Program-made: the position numbers and the translations under genes
Assembly: GCF_002898515.1 (NCBI RefSeq)
Contig: NZ_PPFX01000041.1
Location: forward strand, 1-39,241
Length of the DNA stretch: 39,241 nt
Direction: 5' to 3'
Origin: Geothermobacter hydrogeniphilus
Lineage (GTDB): Bacteria; Desulfobacterota; Desulfuromonadia; Desulfuromonadales; Geothermobacteraceae
The notes under the pieces: model-generated
Databases searched by the model: none
The model's input: only the letters and a program-made list of their open reading frames with translations
Told to the model about the DNA's origin: nothing
Shown: one piece after another, positions 25,236 to 37,696 of the stretch
Position numbering within the stretch: the first letter of the stretch is position 1
Layout: every line of letters starts with the position of its first letter

Positions 25236-26519
25236 ATGAGTATCCTGATAAAAAATGGTCGACTGATTGATCCGGCCAACAACATTGATGACCACCTCGA
25301 CCTGCTGCTCAAGGACGGACTGGTGGCCGCTGTCGGCAAAAACCTTTCCGTCGATGCTGATGAAACCCTCGACGCCGACGGGAAACTGGTGACTCCCGGT
25401 CTGATCGACCTGCATGTCCACCTGCGCGACCCGGGCCAGGAATACAAGGAAGATATTGCCAGCGGCACCGCGGCGGCGGTTGCCGGCGGCTTCACCTCGG
25501 TGGTCTGCATGCCCAATACCCAGCCGGTCAACGACAACCTCGCGGTGACAAAATATATTCTCAGCCGCAGCGAAGAGGTCGGCCGCTGCCGTGTTTTCCC
25601 GGTAGCCTCCATCACCCGTGGGCTCAAGGGCGAAAACCTGACCGAGATGGGAGAGCTGAAACAGGGGGGGGCGGTTGCCTTTTCCGACGATGGTCGACCG
25701 GTTGAAAACGGCGAGGTCATGCGGCGGGCACTGGAATATGCCCGGCCCTTCGACGCGCCGATCATCTCACACGCCGAAGACCTGTCGCTGGTCGGCAAGG
25801 GGGTGATGAACGACGGTTTCGTTGCCACCGAACTGGGGCTCAAGGGGATTCCCTGGGTTGCCGAAGACGCCATGGTGGCACGGGACGTGATGCTGGCCGA
25901 ATATACCGGCGGGCACATGCATATCGCCCATATCTCGACCCGCGGCGCCGTCGAGATCGTCCGCCGGGCCAAGGAACGCGGGGTGCGGGTGACCTGCGAA
26001 GCGACTCCGCACCATTTCACCCTGACCGAAGAGGCGGTGCGCGGCTACGACACCAACGCCAAGATGAACCCGCCGCTGCGCACCGAAGCTGACCGTGAAG
26101 CGGTCCGCCGGGGCCTGGCTGACGGCACCATTGACGCCATCGCCACCGACCACGCGCCGCATCACCGCGACGAGAAGAATGTCGAATTCAACATCGCCTG
26201 CAACGGTATCGTCGGCCTTGAGACCGCCTTGCCCCTGGCGCTGCGACTGGTCAGGGACAAGGTAATGGACCTGCCGCGGATGGTCGCCCTGTTCACCTCG
26301 GGACCGGCTGATGTTCTCGGCCTGGACTGCGGCAGCCTGGCGGCCGGCCAGCCGGCTGATGTGACGCTGATCGATCCTGACTGTGAATGGACCCTGACCG
26401 CCGACCAGCTGGTTTCCAAAAGCAAAAACACGCCGTTTGACGGCTGGACGCTGCAGGGTGCCGCGATCACGACGATTGTCGGCGGAAAAATCGCCTGGCA
26501 GCGTGCTGAACAGCAATAA
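25236..26519 (+). CDS. pyrC: Dihydroorotase
   Basis: 427 residues from ATG 25236, class I dihydroorotase length. It interconverts carbamoyl-aspartate and dihydroorotate in a zinc site. [16 protein letters not shown] (metal His pair, about residues 58-73), the central [19 protein letters not shown], and [13 protein letters not shown] (metal Asp) are present. AAGGA lies just before the ATG. The frame is open far upstream into pyrB (25089), but only the part from 25236 is dihydroorotase. Confidence 0.96.
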   Translation: MSILIKNGRLIDPANNIDDHLDLLLKDGLVAAVGKNLSVDADETLDADGKLVTPGLIDLHVHLRDPGQEYKEDIASGTAAAVAGGFTSVVCMPNTQPVNDNLAVTKYILSRSEEVGRCRVFPVASITRGLKGENLTEMGELKQGGAVAFSDDGRPVENGEVMRRALEYARPFDAPIISHAEDLSLVGKGVMNDGFVATELGLKGIPWVAEDAMVARDVMLAEYTGGHMHIAHISTRGAVEIVRRAKERGVRVTCEATPHHFTLTEEAVRGYDTNAKMNPPLRTEADREAVRRGLADGTIDAIATDHAPHHRDEKNVEFNIACNGIVGLETALPLALRLVRDKVMDLPRMVALFTSGPADVLGLDCGSLAAGQPADVTLIDPDCEWTLTADQLVSKSKNTPFDGWTLQGAAITTIVGGKIAWQRAEQQ

Positions 26520-26531
26520 AATTGTTTGAAC

Positions 26532-26556
26532 GGCCGGACTCAGTGTCCGGCCTTTT
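26532..26556 (+). terminator. Intercistronic hairpin between pyrC and carA
   Basis: GGCCGGAC (26532-26539) pairs with GTCCGGCC (26545-26552) around TCAGT and is followed by four T's only. It is probably a weak or processing hairpin inside the operon rather than its end. Confidence 0.5.
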
Positions 26557-26574
26557 CAAGGGAGCATCAAAGGA

Positions 26575-27699
26575 ATGAAAGCAATTCTGGCGCTGGCCGA
26601 CGGCCGGGTCTTTTACGGCAGGGCCTTCGGGGCCCCGGGTGAAGTTTACGGCGAAGTGGTGTTCAATACCAGTATGACCGGTTACCAGGAGATTCTCACC
26701 GATCCCTCCTACGCCGGTGAGATCGTCACCATGACCTACCCGCAGATCGGCAACTACGGCATCAATCCGGAGGATGTGGAATCCTCGAAGCCGCATCTGC
26801 GCGGTTTCGTGGTCAAGGAGACCTGCCCATTTCCCTCCAACTGGCGTTCCCGGATGACCCTCGACGCCTACCTGAAGGAGTACAATATCCTCGGCATCGA
26901 GGGCCTCGATACCCGCGCGCTGGTGCGGCATATTCGTGACCATGGCGCCCAGACCGGCGTCATATCGACCACGGATCTCGATCCCGGCAGCCTGGTGGAG
27001 AAGGCACGCCGGGCGCCGTCTATCGTCGGCCGCGACCTGGTGCAGGAGGTCAGCTGCAAACAGCCTTACCACTGGACCGAAGGCCCCTGGGATCTTGAAG
27101 AGGGGTACCGGGAGGTTGCCGGACAGCCGCAATACAAGGTTGTTGCCTATGACTTCGGCATCAAGCGCAACATTCTCCGCAACCTGGTGGCCGCCGGTTG
27201 TGATGTCACCGTCGTACCGGCTGACACTCCGGCCGCGGAGGTGCTGAAAATGGATCCCGACGGTATTTTTCTCAGCAATGGCCCCGGGGACCCGGAGCCG
27301 GTCACCTACGCTCAGGAGAATATCCGTCAACTGCTCGGCAAAAAACCGCTGTTCGGCATCTGCCTCGGCCACCAGCTGCTGTCCATCGCCCTGGGAGGCA
27401 GAACCTACAAGCTGAAATTCGGCCATCGCGGCGGCAATCAGCCCGTCCGCCGCGGAGATGGTTCCAATGTCGAGATCACCGCCCAGAATCACGGTTTCGC
27501 CGTCGACGCCGGAAGCCTGGATGATGAAGCCGTAGTGTCCCACGTTAATCTCAACGACAATACCGTCGAGGGTCTGCGGCACACCCGCGTGCCGGCCTTT
27601 TCGGTCCAGTACCACCCTGAGGCTTCACCGGGTCCCCACGACGCCCACTATCTTTTTGACGAATTCATCCAATTGATGAAGAGCCATAAAACCCTTTAA
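26575..27699 (+). CDS. carA: Carbamoyl-phosphate synthase small subunit
   Basis: 374 residues. The glutaminase subunit supplying ammonia to CarB. The N-terminal domain begins [20 protein letters not shown] with [17 protein letters not shown]. The C-terminal class I amidotransferase domain carries GICLGHQLL (nucleophile Cys, about residue 263), [11 protein letters not shown] (His and Glu of the triad) and the oxyanion loop [16 protein letters not shown] precedes the ATG. Confidence 0.97.
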   Translation: MKAILALADGRVFYGRAFGAPGEVYGEVVFNTSMTGYQEILTDPSYAGEIVTMTYPQIGNYGINPEDVESSKPHLRGFVVKETCPFPSNWRSRMTLDAYLKEYNILGIEGLDTRALVRHIRDHGAQTGVISTTDLDPGSLVEKARRAPSIVGRDLVQEVSCKQPYHWTEGPWDLEEGYREVAGQPQYKVVAYDFGIKRNILRNLVAAGCDVTVVPADTPAAEVLKMDPDGIFLSNGPGDPEPVTYAQENIRQLLGKKPLFGICLGHQLLSIALGGRTYKLKFGHRGGNQPVRRGDGSNVEITAQNHGFAVDAGSLDDEAVVSHVNLNDNTVEGLRHTRVPAFSVQYHPEASPGPHDAHYLFDEFIQLMKSHKTL

Positions 27700-27765
27700 C
27701 GGCAATTAGTTACAGTTTACACCTAATGTTTTTTATCAGGTTCCGTCAATTATGACAGGGCCGAT

Positions 27766-27790
27766 GCCCGGCAGACCGGGCGGGTTTTCA
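27766..27790 (+). terminator. Weak hairpin between carA and carB
   Basis: GCCCGG (27766-27771) pairs with CCGGGC (27776-27781) around CAGA and is followed by GGGTTTT. It is too weak to be a sure terminator and may mark partial termination or RNA processing in the operon. Confidence 0.3.
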
Positions 27791-27803
27791 CGAGGACCAG
27801 AAT

Positions 27804-31070
<3,267 letters not shown>

Positions 31071-31104
31071 CGGGCGTGTCACTTGGTTTATACAACGATT
31101 TGAC

Positions 31105-31133
31105 TGGGCGGGTTTTCCCGCCCATCAATTTTT
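31105..31133 (+). terminator. Rho-independent terminator of the pyr operon
   Basis: TGGGCGGG (31105-31112) pairs with CCCGCCCA (31117-31124) around a TTTT loop and is followed by TCAATTTTT. Confidence 0.82.
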
Positions 31134-31188
31134 CACCAGTACCTGAATCGATGCGTTGATTCAGAGAAGACAGAGGACGATTCGAACG

Positions 31189-31665
31189 ATGTCGAGCCAG
31201 ATCCCCATGACCCGCGTCGGGCATGAGCGTTTGCAGGAAGAACTGAAAAACCTGATCCGGGTTGAACGCCCGCGTGTTGTCGAACAGATTGCCGAGGCCC
31301 GCAGCCACGGTGACCTCTCGGAAAACGCCGAATATGATGCCGCCAAGGACCGTCAGGCCTTTATCGAAGGCCGTATCCAGGAACTCAACGACAAGATTGC
31401 CCGTGCCCAGGTCATCGACCCGAGCAAGCTGTCCACCGACAAGGTGGTGTTCGGCGCCACGGTGACCCTGTTCGATGCCGAAACCGATACCGAAGTGACG
31501 TACCAGATCGTCGGTGAAGACGAGGCGGACATCAAGGACGGCAAGATTTCGGTGACCTCGCCGGTCGGTAAGGCCCTGATCGGCCACAGCCTCGACGATG
31601 AAGTTCGCATCAAGGTCCCTTCGGGGCTCCGGGTTTACGAAATTACCGATATCCGCTACGAATAA
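31189..31665 (+). CDS. greA: Transcription elongation factor GreA
   Basis: 158 residues from ATG 31189. It stimulates RNA polymerase to cleave backtracked transcripts. The N-terminal coiled coil opens IPMTRVGHERLQEELKNL and has the acidic tip DLSENAEYDAAKDRQ (about residues 41-55). The C-terminal FKBP-like domain includes ISVTSPVGKALIGHSLDDEV. AGAGGA lies upstream of the ATG. The frame is open to an ATG at 31156, but the extra residues do not fit GreA. The gene is bounded by terminators at 31105 and 31710. Confidence 0.96.
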   Translation: MSSQIPMTRVGHERLQEELKNLIRVERPRVVEQIAEARSHGDLSENAEYDAAKDRQAFIEGRIQELNDKIARAQVIDPSKLSTDKVVFGATVTLFDAETDTEVTYQIVGEDEADIKDGKISVTSPVGKALIGHSLDDEVRIKVPSGLRVYEITDIRYE

Positions 31666-31709
31666 AAAACATGTCGGCGACGCATTGCCGGCCGTGTCAA
31701 GATTGATTC

Positions 31710-31746
31710 AAGGCGGAAACCGGCAACGGCTTCCGCCTTTCTTTTT
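31710..31746 (+). terminator. Rho-independent terminator after greA
   Basis: AAGGCGGAA (31710-31718) pairs with TTCCGCCTT (31731-31739) across a 12-base loop that can itself pair, followed by TTCTTTTT. Confidence 0.85.
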
Positions 31747-31762
31747 CAGTATCGGGATCCGA

Positions 31763-33955
31763 ATGGCTCGGAAGACCGAGGATTCAAGCTTTCCTGAGGG
31801 GCTGAGCTTGCAGAACCAACCCGCCAACCTGCGCGCCATGCTGCAGACACCGGTCACCGCCCTGACCGGTGTCGGGCCGAAACTGGCCGATAAGTTAAGT
31901 AAAATCGGCCTGGAAACGGTCGAGGATCTTCTCTATACGCTCCCCAACCGTTACGAAGACCGGCGTGAATTCCGCCGCATCGGACGCCTTCGCGAGGGGC
32001 GCTACGAGGTTTTCGGCGGAGAAATTCTCTACAGCGGAGAAACCACGACCAGGAAAGGTCGCCGCAAGCTTTTCGAAGTCGTGGTCGGCGACGGCAGCGG
32101 CACCATCTCGCTGAAATGGTTTCATTACCGCCGACAATGGCAGGAAAAGCAGTTCAAAGTCGGCCGCAAGGCGGTTTTCGGCGGTGAAGTCAAACGTTTC
32201 GGAGCGGTGCGCGAGGTGCATCATCCCGAGGTCGATTTCCTGCCCGCGGGGGGCAGTTTTGAAGCCTACCGCGCCGCGGATCCCCTGGTCTTCGGCCGCA
32301 TTCTTCCCGTTTATCCCCTGACCGAAGGGCTGCACCAGAAAACCGCCCGCAAAATCTGGAAAGAGGCAGTCGACCGTTACGCGCCGGCGGTCCATTCGGT
32401 GTTACCGCAGGAGATCCTGCAACGCCGCGGTCTGCAGCCCCTCAACGAAGCCCTGGTCGCGGCCCATTGGCCTGCCGACGACGTTCACTATGAATCCCTC
32501 GGCTCGTCCGCTGACCCCGCTCGACGGTCACTGGTTTTCGACGAATTCTTTTTTCTCGAACTCGGCCTGGCGCTGAAACGCAAGGGGATGAGTCTTGAAC
32601 CCGGCATCCCGTTCCAGGTCGAGCATCGCTATACCCGACCGCTGGCCAGGATGCTTCCTTACCGGTTGACGGCCGCCCAGCGGCGGGTGCTGGGCGAAAT
32701 CAAACACGACCTGATGCGGCCGCACCCCATGAACCGCCTGCTGCAGGGGGATGTCGGCAGCGGCAAAACCATTGTCGCCCTGATGGCGGCGCTGGTGGCG
32801 ATTGAGAACCGGACCCAGGTCGCCATTGTCGCGCCCACAGAAATTCTCGCCGAACAGCATTATCGTCAATTTTCCTTCTGGCTGGAAAAACTCGGCCTGC
32901 GGGCCGCGCTGCTCTCCGGCGGACTCAAAGGCAGACCACGGCAGGAACTGCTTGAGCAGCTGGCTGCCGGTGAGGTCCACCTGGTGGTCGGCACCCACGC
33001 GGTCCTGCAGGAAGATGTCACTTTCCGCTGCCTCGGGCTCGGCATCATTGATGAGCAGCATCGATTCGGTGTCGAGCAGCGCCAGGTGCTGCGCAGGAAA
33101 GGGATGCATCCCCACATCCTGGTCATGACCGCCACGCCGATTCCGCGCACCATGGCCCTGGCTGTCTTCGGCGACCTCGATCTTTCGGTGATCGATGAAC
33201 TGCCGCCCGGCCGTACCCCGGTCGAGACCCGGCTGGTATCCGACCGGGGTCGCGGTGAACTGTATCGCTTCATGCGCGGGCAACTGGAACAGGGACGCCA
33301 GGGCTACATTGTCTATCCTCTGGTTGAAGAGTCGGAGAAAAACGACCTGCAGGCGGCCACCGAGGCTGCGGAACAGTTGCGGTCCGCAATTTTTCCCGAA
33401 TTCAGTGTTGCCGTGCTGCACGGCCGCATGAAGAGCGACAAGAAAGACGCGGTGATGCAGCGGTTCAAGGCGGGTGAGGTCCAGCTGCTGGTCTCGACCA
33501 CGGTGATCGAAGTCGGCATCGATGTTCCCAACGCGACCATGATGGTTGTCGAACACGCCGAACGCTTCGGCCTGGCGCAGCTGCACCAATTGCGGGGCAG
33601 GGTGGGACGCGGGGCAGGGCAGAGCTACTGTTTTCTGCTCCGCTCGCAGCGCTGTAGCGAAGATGGGCTCAAACGGCTGCAGGTGATGTGTGACACCAAC
33701 GACGGATTCCGCATCGCCGAAGCCGACCTCGAAATTCGCGGTCCCGGTGATTTTCTCGGTACCCGCCAGGCCGGACTGCCGGATTTCCGCATCGCCAATC
33801 TGCTGCAGGACGGTCGGGTTCTCGAAGAAGCTCGTCAGGAAGCCATGGCCATGGTCGACGATCCTGAATTTCCATCAGACGATAAATATCGCGAGATCAT
33901 CGCAACCTTGCATGACCGCTGGGGAGGGCGGCTGGAGCTGGCCAGCATTGGCTAG
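31763..33955 (+). CDS. recG: ATP-dependent DNA helicase RecG
   Basis: 730 residues from ATG 31763. It remodels stalled replication forks and Holliday junctions. The wedge/OB domain opens VTALTGVGPKLADKLSKIG with LPNRYEDRREF. The helicase core has LLQGDVGSGKTIVAL (Walker A), VGTHAVL, IIDEQHRFGVEQR (DEQH box), MTATPIPRTM and QLRGRVGRG (motif VI). The start is uncertain: 31763 has only a weak site, TTG 31808 has GAGGGG ahead of it, and ATG 31838 lies close to the family N-terminus. The long frame upstream to 31598 overlaps greA and is not RecG-like. An intervening terminator implies its own promoter. Confidence 0.95.
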   Translation: MARKTEDSSFPEGLSLQNQPANLRAMLQTPVTALTGVGPKLADKLSKIGLETVEDLLYTLPNRYEDRREFRRIGRLREGRYEVFGGEILYSGETTTRKGRRKLFEVVVGDGSGTISLKWFHYRRQWQEKQFKVGRKAVFGGEVKRFGAVREVHHPEVDFLPAGGSFEAYRAADPLVFGRILPVYPLTEGLHQKTARKIWKEAVDRYAPAVHSVLPQEILQRRGLQPLNEALVAAHWPADDVHYESLGSSADPARRSLVFDEFFFLELGLALKRKGMSLEPGIPFQVEHRYTRPLARMLPYRLTAAQRRVLGEIKHDLMRPHPMNRLLQGDVGSGKTIVALMAALVAIENRTQVAIVAPTEILAEQHYRQFSFWLEKLGLRAALLSGGLKGRPRQELLEQLAAGEVHLVVGTHAVLQEDVTFRCLGLGIIDEQHRFGVEQRQVLRRKGMHPHILVMTATPIPRTMALAVFGDLDLSVIDELPPGRTPVETRLVSDRGRGELYRFMRGQLEQGRQGYIVYPLVEESEKNDLQAATEAAEQLRSAIFPEFSVAVLHGRMKSDKKDAVMQRFKAGEVQLLVSTTVIEVGIDVPNATMMVVEHAERFGLAQLHQLRGRVGRGAGQSYCFLLRSQRCSEDGLKRLQVMCDTNDGFRIAEADLEIRGPGDFLGTRQAGLPDFRIANLLQDGRVLEEARQEAMAMVDDPEFPSDDKYREIIATLHDRWGGRLELASIG

Positions 33956-33974
33956 GCTGGCAAACCAAAAATCC

Positions 33975-34001
33975 TTGGGAATTTCGGCAACAGGTGATAA
34001 T
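33975..34001 (+). promoter_or_regulatory. Possible promoter of hsdR
   Basis: TTGGGA (33975-33980) and GATAAT (33996-34001) are spaced 15 bases apart, a little short, and lie about 50 bases ahead of hsdR. This is the best candidate between recG and hsdR. Confidence 0.35.
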
Positions 34002-34050
34002 TTAAGTCTTTCTGCGACATCGTTCTGATTCAGTGTGATTTGGAGGGGTT

Positions 34051-36900
34051 ATGACACCGGCACCGGAGGCAGAAGCCAGGCAGCAGATCGATGCGATGCT
34101 CGCCGCGTGCGGCTGGCTTGTTCAGGACGTCTCCGCCGCCGATATCCATGCCGGCCGCGGGGTGGCGATCCGCGAATTTTCCCTGCCGGGGCATGGTTTT
34201 GCCGATTACCTGCTCTATGTCGACGGCAGGGCGGCAGGAGTCATCGAGGCCAAGAAAGTCGGCACCACCCTCACCGGGGTGGAAATCCAGTCGGCCAAAT
34301 ACACCACCGGCCTGCCCGACGGCCTGCCGCGCTGGCACAATCCGCTCCCTTTCTGTTATGAATCAACCGGGACCGAAACCCGTTTCACCAACGGGCTTGA
34401 TCCCGAGCCCCGTTCGCGTAACATCTTTGCTTTTCATCGTCCGGAACTGCTGGCCGACCTGCTCGATTTGGCCCTGCCGCAACACGGCCTCCCCGGGAAT
34501 CTGGGTGGCGCATCGATCGCGGCCGAATCCACGCCGCAAACCTTTCTCGCCCGCCTGCAGCAGATGCCGGAGCTGAAAACGGAAGGCTTGTGGCCGGCAC
34601 AGATCAAGGCGATTCAGAACCTTGAAGTTTCGCTCAAAGAGAACCGCCCGCGGGCGCTGATCCAGATGGCGACCGGCTCGGGAAAGACCTTCACCGCGAT
34701 CAACTTCATCTACCGCCTGATCAAGTTCGCCGGAGCCCGCCGGGTGCTCTTTCTGGTCGATCGCGGCAACCTGGGGCGTCAGACCCTCAAGGAGTTTCAG
34801 CAGTACGTTTCGCCCTACAACAACTTCAAGTTCAGCGAAGAGTACATTGTCCAGCAGATGACCAGCAACGTCCTCGATACCACCGCACGGGTCACGATCT
34901 GCACCATCCAGCGGCTCTTCTCGATGCTGAAAGGGCGCGAACTGCCCGAGGAGCTGGACGAAGAATCGATGGGAGAACTCGGCAGCCTGTTCAAGGAGCC
35001 GGAACCGATCGCGTACAATCCCGATATTCCCATCGGCACCTTCGACATCATCGTCACCGACGAGTGCCACCGCTCGATTTACAACCTCTGGCGCCAGGTA
35101 CTCGAATATTTCGATGCCTACCTGATCGGCCTGACCGCGACACCGAGCAAACAGACATTCGGCTTCTTCAACAAGAACCTGGTGATGGAGTACGGCCACC
35201 CGCACGCCGTCGCCGACGGGGTCAATGTCAATTACGATGTCTACCGGATCAAGACCAGCATCACCGAACAGGGCGGCGAAGTCGAGGCCGGGTACTATGT
35301 CGACAAGCGTGACCGCGAGACCCGCGAGGTGCGCTGGGAGCAGCTCGACGATGATGTCAGCTACGAAGCGAAACAGCTCGATCGCGACGTGGTTGCCGTC
35401 GATCAGATCCGCACCGTGATTCAGACTTATCGCGACAAGCTCTTTAGCGAGATCTTTCCGGGCCGCACCGAGGTGCCCAAGACCCTGATCTTCGCCAAGG
35501 ATGATTCCCACGCCGAGGATATCGTCAAGATCGTACGCGAAGAATTCGGCAAGGGGAATGACTTCGCCCAGAAGATCACCTACCGCACCACCGGGGCCAG
35601 ACCCGAGGACCTGATCGCCTCGTTCCGCAACAGCTACAACCCGCGCATCGCCGTCACCGTCGACATGATCGCCACCGGCACCGACATCAAGGCGGTTGAG
35701 TGTGTCTTTTTTATGCGCACGGTCAAGTCCCGCGCCTATTTTGAGCAGATGAAAGGGCGCGGCGTGCGCATCATTGACGACAATGATCTCCAGGCGGTGA
35801 CCCCCGATGCAGTGACCAAGGATCATTTTGTTATTGTCGATGCGGTCGGCGTCTGCGAAATGGATCAGACCGACTCGCTGCCGCTGGAGCGCAAGAAAAA
35901 TGTCGGTTTTGAGAAGCTGCTGCAGGCGGTTGCCTTCGGCAATGTCGAGATCGATGTGGTCTCCTCGGTCGCGGCCCGGCTGGCGCGGATGGAGAAAAAG
36001 CTGGATACCGAAGACCAACAGAAAATCACCGAACTGCTCGACGGCAAGACCCTCAAGCAGTTCAATGGCGAGCTGGTCGAGGCACTGGAGCCGGATAAGC
36101 ACCTGGCGCGCGCACAGAAGCTCTTTGGCACCAGCGAGCCGAACGACAAACAGATGAAACAGGCGGCGGCACAGGTGGTCGGCGAAGCGGTCAAGCCGCT
36201 CTGCAATCCCGAACTGCGTGAACTGTTGCTGGAGATCAAGCAGAAGAACGAACAGATTATCGACACGGTCAGCACCGATACGGTCCTTTTCGCCGGTTTC
36301 AGTGAAGAGAAGGCCCAAGGGGTGGTGGCATCGTTCGAGCAGTTTATCGAAGAGAACAAGGACGAGATCACCGCCCTGCAGGTGCTCTATTCCCAACCCT
36401 ATAAGCAGCGGCTGCGGTTTGAGGATGTCCGTGAACTGGCCGAAAAGCTGGTCGCTCAGGTCGAGCAGTTACGTATCTACCAGACCCATCCGCAGGGCTG
36501 GGAAAAGCGGGTGCCGGATGAGCTGTGGCAGGCCTATCAGAAGCTGGAAGCGGGCAAGGTACGCGGCGCGGCGGCCAATCATATTTTGACCGACCTGGTG
36601 TCGCTGGTGCGCTTTGCCATGCAGCAGGAGAATGAACTGGTGCCCTTTCCCGAGAAGGTGCAGGTCAATTTCCGCGCCTGGGTTGAGCAGCAGCAGGCGA
36701 GCGGTAAGCGGTTTACGGATGAGCAGCGCAAGTGGTTGGAGATGATCCGCGATCATATTGCGGCGAATCTGCAGATCGAGACGGACGATTTTGATTATGC
36801 GCCCTTTGCCCAGGAGGGCGGGATCGGCAAGGTGTGGCAAATTTTCGGCGAGGATTTGGAGTGCATTCTGGAGGAATTGAACGAGACATTGGCGGCGTAA
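34051..36900 (+). CDS. hsdR: Type I restriction enzyme R subunit
   Basis: 949 residues, the size of the EcoEI-type R family. The N-terminal nuclease domain has the PD-(D/E)xK pattern: D52 in FADYLLYVDG, and E66-x-K68 in GVIEAKKVG. The SF2 translocase follows: Q-motif-like WPAQIKAI (about 181), Walker A MATGSGKT (206-213), DECH box (337-340), LTATP (361-365) and FEQMKGRGVR (motif VI). The C-terminal third is the helical EcoEI-type region that docks to the methylase core. GGAGGGG precedes the ATG. It cuts unmethylated DNA only in complex with HsdM and HsdS. hsdS lies downstream across the RAYT element, and hsdM is not in the window. Confidence 0.95.
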   Translation: MTPAPEAEARQQIDAMLAACGWLVQDVSAADIHAGRGVAIREFSLPGHGFADYLLYVDGRAAGVIEAKKVGTTLTGVEIQSAKYTTGLPDGLPRWHNPLPFCYESTGTETRFTNGLDPEPRSRNIFAFHRPELLADLLDLALPQHGLPGNLGGASIAAESTPQTFLARLQQMPELKTEGLWPAQIKAIQNLEVSLKENRPRALIQMATGSGKTFTAINFIYRLIKFAGARRVLFLVDRGNLGRQTLKEFQQYVSPYNNFKFSEEYIVQQMTSNVLDTTARVTICTIQRLFSMLKGRELPEELDEESMGELGSLFKEPEPIAYNPDIPIGTFDIIVTDECHRSIYNLWRQVLEYFDAYLIGLTATPSKQTFGFFNKNLVMEYGHPHAVADGVNVNYDVYRIKTSITEQGGEVEAGYYVDKRDRETREVRWEQLDDDVSYEAKQLDRDVVAVDQIRTVIQTYRDKLFSEIFPGRTEVPKTLIFAKDDSHAEDIVKIVREEFGKGNDFAQKITYRTTGARPEDLIASFRNSYNPRIAVTVDMIATGTDIKAVECVFFMRTVKSRAYFEQMKGRGVRIIDDNDLQAVTPDAVTKDHFVIVDAVGVCEMDQTDSLPLERKKNVGFEKLLQAVAFGNVEIDVVSSVAARLARMEKKLDTEDQQKITELLDGKTLKQFNGELVEALEPDKHLARAQKLFGTSEPNDKQMKQAAAQVVGEAVKPLCNPELRELLLEIKQKNEQIIDTVSTDTVLFAGFSEEKAQGVVASFEQFIEENKDEITALQVLYSQPYKQRLRFEDVRELAEKLVAQVEQLRIYQTHPQGWEKRVPDELWQAYQKLEAGKVRGAAANHILTDLVSLVRFAMQQENELVPFPEKVQVNFRAWVEQQQASGKRFTDEQRKWLEMIRDHIAANLQIETDDFDYAPFAQEGGIGKVWQIFGEDLECILEELNETLAA

Positions 36901-36935
36901 TGAACCGGCCGTAATTCATGTATGGGCACAATACC

Positions 36936-36963
36936 GTAGGGGCAATTCATGAATTGCCCCTAC
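36936..36963 (+). repeat. REP palindrome 1 (left of RAYT)
   Basis: A perfect 28-base palindrome with arms GTAGGGGCAATTC and GAATTGCCCCTAC around AT. A degenerate half-copy (GTAATTCATGTATG, 36911-36924) and the spacer ATACC precede it. The same order recurs at 37608-37665. Confidence 0.92.
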
Positions 36964-36980
36964 ATGAACAGGGGGGGGCC

Positions 36981-37568
36981 GTGTTTAACGCCGAAATTCA
37001 TCACCGTCGTTCCATTCGATTGCGCAATTATGATTACAGCAGTGCCGGTGCGTATTTCGTTACAATTTGCACGTTTGAACGGAAATGTCTGTTCGGTGAG
37101 ATCGCGAACGGGGACGTGCGTTTGAATAGGGCCGGTCTGTGCGTTGGGACGATCTGGAATTCATTGCCGGAAAGGTTTCCCGACGTCGAGGTGGATGCCT
37201 TCGTTGTCATGCCGAACCATATCCACGGGGTCATCGTGATCAACGAAAAGACCCAGGGGATGGAGGATGATGTAGGGGCAATTCATGAATTGCCCCTACG
37301 GGACGACAACACCATGCGCAAATCCCACCGGTTGGCTCGGCGCACAATGACCCTTCCAAAGGTTGTCGGTTACCTGAAAATGAATTCGGCCAAACGCATC
37401 AATCAATGGCGCGATAACCCCGGGGTTCCGGTCTGGCAACGCAATTATTACGAACGGATCATCCGGGACGACCGGGAATTAGACGGTATCCGGCGGTACA
37501 TTGCCGACAACCCGGTGAGATGGGAAGAGGACGAGAACCATCCGAGGCGAATTAACCCGCCGTCGTAG
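36981..37568 (+). CDS. REP-associated tyrosine transposase (RAYT, IS200-like Y1 family)
   Basis: 195 residues from GTG 36981, directly after a G-rich ribosome site. An in-frame ATG at 36918 would translate REP 1 and adds no family sequence. The Y1 transposase HUH motif is MPNHIHGV (H80, H82), preceded by GAYFVTICTFER, where the family begins. VWQRNYYERIIRDD and RRYIADNPVRW close the protein; Y173 in the latter is the likely catalytic tyrosine by comparison with Escherichia coli TnpA-REP (recalled, not aligned here). Such enzymes cut single-stranded REP DNA. Residues 98-107 (VGAIHELPLR) are encoded by a REP palindrome inside the gene. It stands between hsdR and hsdS on the same strand. Confidence 0.92.
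   Translation: MFNAEIHHRRSIRLRNYDYSSAGAYFVTICTFERKCLFGEIANGDVRLNRAGLCVGTIWNSLPERFPDVEVDAFVVMPNHIHGVIVINEKTQGMEDDVGAIHELPLRDDNTMRKSHRLARRTMTLPKVVGYLKMNSAKRINQWRDNPGVPVWQRNYYERIIRDDRELDGIRRYIADNPVRWEEDENHPRRINPPS
37272..37299 (+). repeat. REP palindrome 2 (inside the RAYT gene)
   Basis: The same perfect 28-base palindrome as REP 1, here within the transposase frame. It is read as VGAIHELPLR between the HUH motif and the C-terminal helices and keeps the frame. Confidence 0.93.
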
Positions 37569-37607
37569 AGGCCTGGCGTGGCGAGCCCCGGGGAATAGGG
37601 TGGTAAC

Positions 37608-37665
37608 GTAGGGGCGATTCACGTATGAAAATACCGTAGGGGCAATTCATGAATTGCCCCTACGG
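37608..37665 (+). repeat. REP palindrome 3 with half-copy (right of RAYT)
   Basis: A half-REP, GTAGGGGCGATTCACG (37608-37623), is followed by ATACC and a full palindrome whose arms extend to 16 bases (37634-37665). The arrangement mirrors 36911-36963, so the transposase is bracketed by a pair of half-plus-full REP units. Confidence 0.92.
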
Positions 37666-37696
37666 AAAGTAATTTTGGAAATGAGGTATTGGTGGC

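Noticed and set aside
31598-31762. N-terminal extension of the recG frame across the greA end and its terminator.
   Set aside because: It would cross a strong terminator and has no RecG-like sequence.
36918-36980. RAYT start at ATG 36918, which would translate REP 1.
   Set aside because: The residues encoded are just the palindrome in translation; GTG 36981 has a G-rich ribosome site and the family sequence starts right after it.
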